A DNA stretch of 64,000 nucleotides from Caldilineaceae bacterium bin34 (GTDB lineage: Bacteria; Chloroflexota; Anaerolineae; Caldilineales; Caldilineaceae), in contig MPMO01000011.1 of assembly GCA_002238555.1 (NCBI GenBank), positions 31,393 through 95,392 on the forward strand. Reading direction: 5' to 3'. Shown one piece after another: positions 1 to 7,272 of the stretch. The notes below the pieces were generated by a model. It was not told where the DNA came from, made no database searches, and worked only from the letters and a program-made list of their open reading frames with translations. Numbering within the stretch: the stretch's first letter is position 1; the number at the start of each line of letters is the position of its first letter. The position numbers were made by a program, and so were the translations under genes.

Positions 1-603
1 GTGCTCTTCGAGGCCATAGGACGCGACCTGCTGGGCGTTAACCACCTCGCAGGCCCAGCCGATCACACAGGAAACCAAGCGAGCCTGGTCGCCGCTTTCG
101 GCAGTGGTGAACAACGCCTTGAACTTCTCGTCCTTGAGATCCTCGACACTGTCCAGGTCGGGATACTGTTCCTGCAGATAGGCCGGGATGACGAAGGACG
201 ACTGCCAGTCGCCAACCAGGGTCTTGCCGATGTCGACGACTTCCTCGCCCGCGATGGCGTCATCCCACGGTTCCTGCTGATTGGGAAGCCAAATCTCAAG
301 GGTCACGTGGGTGTCCCCATTGCGCAACCCCTGGAACAGGGGCAGCGTGGCGCCGAAGGTGGCGCCCGTGGGGTAGCCGTATCCCTTTTCCACCAGGTAT
401 TGCGCAATGCGGTTTTGGATTAAGGCGCTCTGCCAGTTCAGGTCGGAAAAGATGATGGGGTCGTGGGAAACCGGTTCTGCGGCTTCCGCCATGTCCGCCT
501 CCGCAGAGTCGGTCGGCATGTCACAGGCAGCCACCACCAAGGCAGCCAACGCCAGCAGTATCAGGACATGGAAACGGTGGACAATTCGAATGGATTGATG
601 CAC
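1..603 (-). CDS. proX: Glycine betaine/proline ABC transporter substrate-binding lipoprotein (partial, C-terminus off window)
   Basis: Extracytoplasmic binding protein that captures glycine betaine, proline or a related osmoprotectant and delivers it to the ProW/ProV importer. Only the first 201 residues are present; the reading frame is still open at base 1. The start is GTG at 603, chosen because AGGGAGG lies just upstream and the next residues form a lipoprotein signal: basic RIVHRF, a hydrophobic stretch, then lipobox VVAAC with the Cys at residue 27. A short acidic linker follows, then OpuAC-type sequence (FSDLNWQSALIQNRIAQYL; GDTHVTLEIWLPNQ). It lies downstream of proV and proW on the same strand but is separated from proW by about 1.5 kb of transposon debris, so it may now depend on its own promoter. 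Family assignment is confident; the exact ligand is inferred. Confidence 0.9.
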   Translation of the reverse strand, partial: MHQSIRIVHRFHVLILLALAALVVAACDMPTDSAEADMAEAAEPVSHDPIIFSDLNWQSALIQNRIAQYLVEKGYGYPTGATFGATLPLFQGLRNGDTHVTLEIWLPNQQEPWDDAIAGEEVVDIGKTLVGDWQSSFVIPAYLQEQYPDLDSVEDLKDEKFKALFTTAESGDQARLVSCVIGWACEVVNAQQVASYGLEEH

Positions 604-1069
604 GAATGGCACCTCCCTTGGAGTTTGGTGCCGTGCAACCAGAGGATTTGAGCCCTTGGGCGCACAACATAGACAACGACGGATTACCTGAATGTCCGGT
701 GAGGGGCAATGATTCCCGGGACGACCGGACAATGTTGGCAAAAGGGAAAACCGAGCACGTGACACCGGGTGATCCCGGTAGGTGTCGGCTGCCTGTCTCC
801 GGTCGAATCCGTCAAGGACTTTGGAGACACTACGCTTGGCCGCAGCCTGCAGAATGAACGAAAAAATTGCCAACTCAGCCATCATACCATAGGTTCATGA
901 TCGGATCGACTCCTGACAGGGTTGGGTAAAGTCGAATTGGGGATGGAAAACAGATTCATAAAGAGCTGAAATATATATTTTTTGTATGCAATATTTGTAT
1001 ATTAAACCTACGCACGAGGTTTGTCGTGCCACCCCTGCTTGTTCCGACGGTATTTCATCCCCATGCGGA
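604..1069. other. Intergenic region upstream of proX, with an AT-rich patch
   Basis: No gene recognised. The proX ribosome binding site sits at the left end. An unusually AT-rich patch at about 968-1005 (ATATATATTTTTTG and neighbours) contrasts with the GC-rich surroundings and borders the transposon relics on its right. It may mark an old insertion boundary or a promoter, but no clear -35/-10 pair was found on either strand. Confidence 0.4.
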
Positions 1070-1690
1070 CTGCATTGCCAAGCATCCGTCCTACCTGCAT
1101 GCAGGCCAGCCAGGTTCAGGGACGGGGCCTGTGGGTGGGTGCCACCGTGATGGTCCGCAACGGTGGCCGGACCGCAGTCCCGGGAGACCTGCAGAGTCTG
1201 GGTCTGGATTGGCACGCTTTCTACCCGTACCTGCGGTAGTGGCTCCATGACGCGGCTGACCGGGCCGAGCCCTGCCGGGGGCAGCTGGACGCAGGGGCCT
1301 GTTGTATGCCTCTCTTGGGTTGGGTGGGCCTGTGGGGCGGACCCGGAGTTGGCCCTGGCCATCGCCCCGACAGCCAAGGGGGAGGAACTGGTGGCCCTGG
1401 TCGCTGGTGCGGTCTACCAGGGCTGTGTCATCCCGATTGGCCTGGCGCCTGAAGACCGGAGGTCACGGCCCCTGGATGCCGGCCCTCCACCTCCAGGGTT
1501 GGTTTTCCTGCATGTGCCATGACCGGCACATAACCTTGCAGGCGACTACCGGTGGCCGGGTGGGTGGATTTGCGGGCGATCCTTCCCGCCCGCGTGGACC
1601 TCGACGCCTACGGGATGCGGATCTGGATCGAACAGGGCTTGAACCCACCGGGTGTGTGCACCGCCCCGGCAGACCCCGGCTGCCGGGCAG
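1070..1690 (+). mobile_element. Decayed IS4-family transposase relic
   Basis: Fragments of one transposase can be read across three frames and through an in-frame stop (TAG at 1237). They line up in order with the intact transposase at the right end of this window. LWVGATVMVRNGG matches LWLQGTLLAGNGC; RGQLDAGACCMPLLGWV matches DQELDVETCFAPLLAWV; LALAIAPTAKGEELVALVAG matches LVLAVDPTHQADRLVALTVS; and DAYGMRIWIEQG matches LYACRDWIEQG, keeping the Y, R and E of the IS4-family YREK signature. The first catalytic Asp has become Ala (IAPT versus VDPT). The relic therefore cannot encode an active enzyme. Coordinates are approximate because no terminal inverted repeats were identified. Confidence 0.7.
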
Positions 1691-1699
1691 CGTGGGTAC

Positions 1700-2110
1700 A
1701 CTCGCAGGTCTCGAAACTTGGTCGGCAGGTGGTGCCGATGGCCGGCAAGTCCAACGCGATCACGGTCCATCCCCGCACGCTTCGAGATCTTGGTGCCGGA
1801 AGGCGGCATCGTGACTCTCCATGCCCTGGGCTGCCGGAGGCGCGGGTCCTGCGGTGGGCTGGGAGCCACTGGGGGATCGAAAATTCTCTGCAATGGGGCC
1901 TGGATACGGCCTTCCGAGAGGACGCGTACCGCATCCAAACCGGCCACATCGCCCACATGTTGATCCTGCGGTGGGCCTCGATCCTGCGGTGGGCCCTCAA
2001 CCGGCAGCGTCGGCGACCACGGCCAAGGGCGGCATCGCCGCCAGGCGCAAGCAAGCCGGCAGGAACGGCAGGTATCCGCTTGGGGACCTGTCAAACTGGT
2101 ATGCGGTGGC
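1700..2110 (+). mobile_element. Decayed ISAs1-family transposase relic
   Basis: Two conserved blocks of ISAs1-family transposases survive in different frames with the middle of the gene deleted. The first runs from GRQVVPMAGKSNAI into a shifted EGGIVTLHALGCR, which correspond to the family's V..KSNEI....L and G.IVT.DA.GCQ motifs. The second is SHWGIENSLQWGLDTAFRED followed by R.QTGH, the C-terminal HW.IEN.LHW.LDV.F.ED block. It abuts the IS4-type relic on the left, suggesting one element inserted into or beside the other before both decayed. The right end stops just short of the proW stop codon. No active protein is possible. Confidence 0.75.
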
Positions 2111-2127
2111 GCTGGCGCAGGCAGCGT

Positions 2128-3108
2128 TCATTTGACCACGGCCTGTGTCATGCGATCCAGCAGGATGGCCAGGAAAACAATGGCCAGCCCGGCAATCATG
2201 CCGTTGCCCGGTTCGTTTTTCTGGAGGGCTCGCAGCACCGTGTCGCCCAGTCCGCCCGCGGCCACCATGCTGGCGATGGTGACCATGGCCAGCGCCATCA
2301 TCGTGGTTTGGTTGACCCCGGCCATGATGGTCGGAAGCGCCATGGGAATCTGGACCTTGGTTAAGGTCTGCAGGGGTGACGAACCGAAGGCTTGTGTGGC
2401 CTCGATGGCTGCGGGCGACACCTGCTGTATGCCGAGGCTGGTCAGGCGGATCACCGGTGGTACTGAGTAGATGATGGTCGCGAAGATGCCCGCCGGCTTG
2501 CCTAGGCCGAAGAACAGGATGCCCGGCAGCAGGTACACGAAGCTGGGCATCGTCTGCATGGCGTCGAGCACCGGCCGCAGGATGTTGTCGACCCAGGGAT
2601 TCCGGGCACTCACCACTCCGGTCGGGAATCCAATCAGGACCGATATGGCCACGGCCACGACCATGAGGGCGATCGTGTCAATCATCTGATTCCACAGGCC
2701 CATGAAGCCAATGAATAGAAGTGCACCGAGGGTGAAGGCCAGAAGCGGCCAATGGCCGACGCCGTAGGCGAACAGGGCCAACAACAGGACCAGGGCCGGC
2801 CACGGAATCCACAGCAGGGATCTGGAAATGAAGACCAGGACGTGCGTCACGAAATCGCTGAGGCCGTCGAACAGCCAGCCGCCCTTGACGGTAAGCCAGT
2901 CCACAAAACCGTCGATGGCCGCCGCCGTCACCTGCCGCACCGACTTGTCCAGCGTGAGGACCACGTCCCCTCCTCCGGATGACTGGACCCGCGAAACGGT
3001 GGTCGGATACTCCATGGCCGGTCCCCATAGGACCAGGGAAACCGCCAGCACCGCAATGACTACGGCCGCCTTGGCAGCGAGACTGACGGTTGGGGACATG
3101 GAATTCAT
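2128..3108 (-). CDS. proW: Glycine betaine/proline ABC transporter permease
   Basis: Membrane subunit of the osmoprotectant importer, 326 residues from the ATG chosen at 3108 (AGGCGA upstream); an in-frame ATG at 3099 and an alternative start at 3147 without a ribosome site are possible. An N-terminal hydrophobic segment is followed by a roughly 70-residue loop, then five to six membrane segments of the BPD_transp_1 fold. The typical ProW core is present: MQTMPSFVYLLPGILFFGLG, the coupling-helix region VSPAAIEATQAFGSSPLQTL and PMALPTIMAGVNQTTMMAL. It follows proV with a gap of about 140 bases. The partner binding protein proX lies beyond a block of transposon relics. Confidence 0.93.
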   Translation of the reverse strand: MNSMSPTVSLAAKAAVVIAVLAVSLVLWGPAMEYPTTVSRVQSSGGGDVVLTLDKSVRQVTAAAIDGFVDWLTVKGGWLFDGLSDFVTHVLVFISRSLLWIPWPALVLLLALFAYGVGHWPLLAFTLGALLFIGFMGLWNQMIDTIALMVVAVAISVLIGFPTGVVSARNPWVDNILRPVLDAMQTMPSFVYLLPGILFFGLGKPAGIFATIIYSVPPVIRLTSLGIQQVSPAAIEATQAFGSSPLQTLTKVQIPMALPTIMAGVNQTTMMALAMVTIASMVAAGGLGDTVLRALQKNEPGNGMIAGLAIVFLAILLDRMTQAVVK

Positions 3109-3246
3109 GCAAGTCGCCTGGAAGTGTGGCCGCTCTGCGCCGCGCATGTCGGACGGGGGACAAAAATGGGCCCAGGCCGCTTCAGGCGCGGGACACCGCC
3201 AGTCCTTGGGTGCGCAACCAACGGCGGCGGGAACTTGGTGCAGTCT

Positions 3247-4710
3247 TTATGCCGCCACATGGCTGTGCTCCTCCCGCTTGTCGGGTGCGTGCTGGGCCAG
3301 GACTTTGGCCAGGTTGGGACGGTGGATTTCACCCACCAGCACGCCTTCGGCATTCGTGACCGGAACCGGATGTTCGGTGGCCATGGCCAGCGGAATCAGG
3401 TTGTCCAGCAACATGTCGGGGGTAATCGGGGGACTGCGCACGATAAGGTCGTCGGCGTCCCGCAGCGACCCGCGGCCCTCCGCGTACATGCGTTCCAGAA
3501 GACTGCTGTCCAACAGACCCTGAAGGTCGTTGTCGGGCCCGGTAACCCACACAAACCCAAACGGGTTGGATCCCAGGTAATCCAGAACGGATACGGTGGA
3601 TTCGTTGCAGTCGAAGGCCCGGGACGGCTTTTTCATCACGTGGCTTGCAGTCAGGACCCCCGTCATGTTCACGCCGCGCGTGAACTCCGTCACGTGGCTG
3701 TTGCCCGGATTTAGCACAATGTCCGTGCCGCTGCCAATCTGGGCCACGCGACCGTGGTGCAGGATGGCGATGCGGTCCCCCAGGCGCAGGGCTTCGTCCA
3801 GGTCGTGGGTGATGAAAATGATGGTTTTGCGGAACTCCTCCTGCAATCGGATGAGTTCGTCTTGCATTTGCCTGCGAATCAACGGGTCAAGTCCGCTGAA
3901 GGGTTCGTCCATCAGGAGAATGTTGGTGTCCGCGACCAGGGCGCGGGCCAATCCCACTCTCTGCTGCATGCCGCCCGACAGCTGTCTCGGATGGGCCAAT
4001 TCCCAGCCGGCCAGGCCTACAAGTTCCAGAATGGGCATGGTTTTGGCACGCCGCTCGGCACGGGGCACGCCGCGCATCTCCAGTCCCCAGGCTGCATTGT
4101 CAAGGACGTTGCGGTGGGGCAGCAGGCCGTAGTGCTGAAACACCATGGCTGCCTTGGTGCGGCGGAACTGAAGCAGCTCCGCGGGATCCATGGCGGTGAC
4201 ATCATCGCCGTCAATGACGATGTGTCCGGCAGTCGGTTCGATGAGGCGGATGAGTGTGCGTACCAGGGTTGACTTGCCGCTCCCCGACAGGCCCATGATG
4301 ACGAACGTCTCGCCGCGGGCGGCTTCGAACGAAACGTCCTGCAAGCCAACCACCAACTGAAGCTCATCCTGGAAGTAGCGCTTGGACCGTCCCTGATAGG
4401 CCGGCTCCAAGGCTTGTTCGGGATGGTCTCCGAACACCTTCCACAACGAGTCGACGCGAAGGACTGGATCGGCGGGGGGCTGAGGGGGCTTCACGGGGGG
4501 GTCGACGAGGGTTCGTACGCGGCAGGCGGGGGCCGGCGAATTCCCCCCGGGTGAAGTGCGGGGCCCCCCGGGGGGGGCGGGGGCCTGAGGGGACTTCACG
4601 GGAGGTTCGACGAGGTTTCGTACGCGGCAGGCGGGCACCGCCGAATTCCCCAAGGTTGAAGTGCGGCGCCACATGGTGGCGGCTGGCCCCCACCATGGTG
4701 GGGGCGGCAT
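3247..4710 (-). CDS. proV: Glycine betaine/proline ABC transporter ATP-binding protein with CBS domains
   Basis: Energising ATPase of the osmoprotectant importer. The ABC core begins at about residue 83 (VLRVDSLWKVFG) and shows Walker A (GLSGSGKSTL), the Q-loop (MVFQHYGLLPHR), signature LSGGMQQRVGLARAL, Walker B (ILLMDEPFSGLD) and the switch His (FITHDLDEAL). A C-terminal tandem CBS region, often an ionic-strength or nucleotide sensor in this family, follows from about residue 335. The oddity is an N-terminal extension of about 80 low-complexity Pro/Gly/Arg residues encoded by a tandem DNA repeat, with no good ribosome site at any in-frame start. The true start may lie inside or after the repeat; ATG 4710 is a placeholder. 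Confidence 0.92.
   Translation of the reverse strand: MPPPPWWGPAATMWRRTSTLGNSAVPACRVRNLVEPPVKSPQAPAPPGGPRTSPGGNSPAPACRVRTLVDPPVKPPQPPADPVLRVDSLWKVFGDHPEQALEPAYQGRSKRYFQDELQLVVGLQDVSFEAARGETFVIMGLSGSGKSTLVRTLIRLIEPTAGHIVIDGDDVTAMDPAELLQFRRTKAAMVFQHYGLLPHRNVLDNAAWGLEMRGVPRAERRAKTMPILELVGLAGWELAHPRQLSGGMQQRVGLARALVADTNILLMDEPFSGLDPLIRRQMQDELIRLQEEFRKTIIFITHDLDEALRLGDRIAILHHGRVAQIGSGTDIVLNPGNSHVTEFTRGVNMTGVLTASHVMKKPSRAFDCNESTVSVLDYLGSNPFGFVWVTGPDNDLQGLLDSSLLERMYAEGRGSLRDADDLIVRSPPITPDMLLDNLIPLAMATEHPVPVTNAEGVLVGEIHRPNLAKVLAQHAPDKREEHSHVAA
4481..4670. repeat. Imperfect ~105-bp tandem repeat at the proV 5' end
   Basis: Two imperfect copies, about 4481-4575 and 4586-4670, offset by about 105 bases. 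Each contains CTTCACGGG, then TCGACGAGG, GTACGCGGCAGGCGGG, GAATTCCCC and GTGAAGTGCGG in the same order. The CTTCAC and GTGAAG ends are inverted relative to each other, so each unit can fold back on itself. In the proV frame the units read ACRVRTLVDPPVK and ACRVRNLVEPPVK. It may be an intergenic palindromic repeat fortuitously open in frame rather than genuine protein sequence. Confidence 0.7.
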
Positions 4711-4836
4711 GGCTGGCCGCAATTCATGGTCGGGGGCGTATTCGGACAGTTAGGGCATCGCCTCCATGATACATGAACCACGGGCGCGCCAGTCGCCGGA
4801 TGTCAATGCCCGCCTTGCCGGTCGACGTGGTACCGG

Positions 4837-5874
4837 TCAAGTCAGGCGGGACCGCATCTCCGTCAGCAAGTCGGGCATCGGCGGAACTTCCAAACTCTCC
4901 GGCCGACCCGACAATCCGCTCATGTACATCGCGAGCATGAGCCGAAAGTCCCGCAGGGCGGCATCAAGGTTCAGGGCGTGCACCGCGGTGTCGTCCTCCA
5001 GCCAGTCGAACATCGCTTCGCACATGTTGGCTTGGCCCATGATGTCCTCTTCGTGGTAGTCGTGCGTGCCGTGATGGTGCCGGTCGCCCTGTCGCGTTTC
5101 CCACCGGGTCATGGTCCACTGCACGGACCCGGTCTCCCCGGTCACCGCGACCTGCTTGTGGTGGCTGATGCGCGTGTCCTCCGGATTGTCCGCAGGTGCA
5201 TTGGTACCGCACCTGAACCGCGCCGTGGAGCCGTCCGCGAACCGGATTTCCGCTTCGCATTCGTCCGGCGCCAAGTGCATCCGAGGGTTGGGTTCCAGTC
5301 CTGTGGCGCCGCGCAACAGCGACGTGGACACCGCAACGGGCGGCGAGGGCTGGAAGGCATGGACTGCCTGCAGCACGTGGGTGCCCTGGTAGGCCATGTT
5401 CATGCGCGCACTGGCATCGAGGCGACGGATGGTCCCGATTCCGCCCCGCCGCACCAGTTTCTGCAGGGCCAGGCGGCGCGGTTGGTAGTGGAGCTGATGG
5501 TTGATGGCCACTTTCAGGCGGCTCTGCTCGGCAAACTGTGTCAGTGCCTGCCAGTCCTCGCCCTGAAGGGCCAGCGGCTTCTCGACAATCACGGATCCGA
5601 CTCCGTTGAGGTCGGCAGCTTCCAGGACCTCCAGACGCACGTCGGGCGGGGTGTTGACGAGAACCAGGTCGAGATCCTGCTCGCGGAACATCTCGGTGTA
5701 GTCGGTGTAGGCGTGCGGCACGTCCCATTGGTCGGCGAACCGCCGCAGGTTCTCGGCCGTGCGGGTTGAAACCGCCGTCAGTTCCCCGCGCGGCATGTGG
5801 GCGAAGGCTTCCGCATGCCCGCGGGCGCGCCCGCCGCTGACACCAACGATGGCGCATCGGTATCGGTTGCTCAT
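4837..5874 (-). CDS. Gfo/Idh/MocA-family NAD(P)-dependent oxidoreductase
   Basis: A 345-residue oxidoreductase of the glucose-fructose oxidoreductase/inositol dehydrogenase family, probably acting on a sugar, inositol or amino-polyol. The N-terminal Rossmann motif is GVSGGRARGHAEAF, a variant of the usual GxGxxG. EKPLAL supplies the conserved EKP motif near residue 117, and NHQLHYQP and a GFO_IDH_MocA C-terminal domain follow. The ATG at 5874 overlaps the TGA of the upstream alcohol dehydrogenase (ATGA), so the two are almost certainly co-transcribed and translationally coupled; the frame stays open further upstream, but only out of register with that gene. The pair suggests a short catabolic pathway. 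The substrate cannot be read from sequence. Confidence 0.85.
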   Translation of the reverse strand: MSNRYRCAIVGVSGGRARGHAEAFAHMPRGELTAVSTRTAENLRRFADQWDVPHAYTDYTEMFREQDLDLVLVNTPPDVRLEVLEAADLNGVGSVIVEKPLALQGEDWQALTQFAEQSRLKVAINHQLHYQPRRLALQKLVRRGGIGTIRRLDASARMNMAYQGTHVLQAVHAFQPSPPVAVSTSLLRGATGLEPNPRMHLAPDECEAEIRFADGSTARFRCGTNAPADNPEDTRISHHKQVAVTGETGSVQWTMTRWETRQGDRHHHGTHDYHEEDIMGQANMCEAMFDWLEDDTAVHALNLDAALRDFRLMLAMYMSGLSGRPESLEVPPMPDLLTEMRSRLT

Positions 5875-6881
5875 GCATCCTCCCAGGGCTTGAGCAGGAC
5901 TTTCCCGCAGTTGCCGGTCATTTGCAGTTCCCAGGCATCCTTTGCCTTGCGCAACGGGAAGCGGTGGGTTACGAACTTGCCCAGATCCGAGTCGCAGTCC
6001 CTGATTACCTGCATGATCTTTTCCATGTCGCCGCGGTTGTAGTTCCAGGAGCCGATTAGGGTGAGGCCCTTGCGGATCATGTCCGGGGAGACCCGAATGA
6101 TAGTGTCGTCCGAACACTCGCCCACAAAAGCCACTTGGCCGCGGATCGCGGCGGCATCGATGCACAGCCGGTGCGCCGCCGGATTGCCGGAGCAGTCCAC
6201 GGCCTTGGGCGCACCTTCGCCTCCGGTCAGGTCGCGGATGTGTTCCAGCGTACCGCCGTCCGCGGGATCCAGAACGTGGTCCGCGCCCAGATCCGCCGCC
6301 AATTGCTTGCGGAATGGCTGTGCCTCCACGGCGATGACCGTCGCTCCCCGGTGTTTGGCGTTGATGACACCGCCCAGGCCTACGGGCCCCAGGCCGGTGA
6401 TCAGAACCGTGTCGTATGCGTCCACTGCCATGCGTTGCAGCGCACCAAATGACGGGCCCAGGCCGCAGACGGCGAGAGCCCCTTTCTCCGTTTCGATGTC
6501 GTCCGGGAACCGGTAGCACATCCATTCCGGCTTGGCATGGTACTGGGCATAGGTACTGAGCGGCCCCGGACTTTGGCGCCGGTTCTTGCAGAAGATGTAC
6601 TCGCCGGTATTGCAGTGTCGACAACTCCCGCAGGCCATCAAGGGCAGTGCCAGGACCCGGTCCCCCGTCTGCAGGCGGCCTGCGCCGGAGGCTGTTTCAA
6701 ACACGGTGCCCGCGGCCTCGTGCCCCAGCCAATGCGTGCTGTAGCCGGCCTGGTAGGCCTTGTACTCCGTGCACATGGGAGTGGTCTCGACCTTGATGAC
6801 CACCCAGTCGTCGACAGCCTTGGGTTTGGGTTCGCTGACAATCCGGCAACCGCGCTCGCCATCGATTGTGACAAGGTCCAT
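5871..6881 (-). CDS. Zinc-dependent MDR-family alcohol/polyol dehydrogenase
   Basis: A 336-residue medium-chain dehydrogenase. The N-terminal GroES-like domain has GHEAAGTVFE (catalytic-zinc region) and the structural zinc cluster CGSCRHCNTGEYIFC at about residues 84-98. The Rossmann domain carries GLGPVGLGG near 165 followed by EAQPFRKQLAADLGADHV. The usual catalytic Cys in the early CGTD-type motif appears as PMCTEYKAY, so Cys is kept but its surroundings are atypical. It is the first gene of a two-gene operon with the MocA-type oxidoreductase, overlapping by four bases. AAGGG lies about 10 nt before the ATG. Likely a polyol or sugar-alcohol dehydrogenase; the exact substrate is unknown. 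Confidence 0.86.
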   Translation of the reverse strand: MDLVTIDGERGCRIVSEPKPKAVDDWVVIKVETTPMCTEYKAYQAGYSTHWLGHEAAGTVFETASGAGRLQTGDRVLALPLMACGSCRHCNTGEYIFCKNRRQSPGPLSTYAQYHAKPEWMCYRFPDDIETEKGALAVCGLGPSFGALQRMAVDAYDTVLITGLGPVGLGGVINAKHRGATVIAVEAQPFRKQLAADLGADHVLDPADGGTLEHIRDLTGGEGAPKAVDCSGNPAAHRLCIDAAAIRGQVAFVGECSDDTIIRVSPDMIRKGLTLIGSWNYNRGDMEKIMQVIRDCDSDLGKFVTHRFPLRKAKDAWELQMTGNCGKVLLKPWEDA

Positions 6882-7272
6882 GAGCCATGCCCTTGGCTGG
6901 AGGAGGGGAGGGACGCGTCGATCGTATCACGCAGGCTGACTGCCGGATTCAGGGACACAGGGTGGTTCCCCGTGGTCCATCGGTGCCGGCAGGCATGTTC
7001 GGACTACGGGTTGATGTCCACCTGGGCACGATGACGATGTCGCAGCGAGGCGCCCGGTACCGCCGGTATTCAGTGGCTCCCGTCCCGGAATCCGGCGAGA
7101 CCGGCGCGGGGCGGAGTCGCGACATTTGATGGAGTTGATCGTCTTAATGATCAGGGGCATTGCGCCCAATGCGTATCCCGGACCCGCCTGACAGGCCGGG
7201 TGGACCGTCCCTCGGGGCTTCGCCGCCGGTCGGATGCAATGCCGCCGGACAGACATCGAAGGAAAACGTTGC
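6882..7272. other. Divergent intergenic region
   Basis: About 390 bases between the minus-strand dehydrogenase and the plus-strand LysM/PA14 glycosidase, so it should hold divergent promoters. I see no convincing -35/-10 pair, operator or RNA element. The ribosome site GAAGGA for the downstream gene lies at its right end. Confidence 0.4.
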
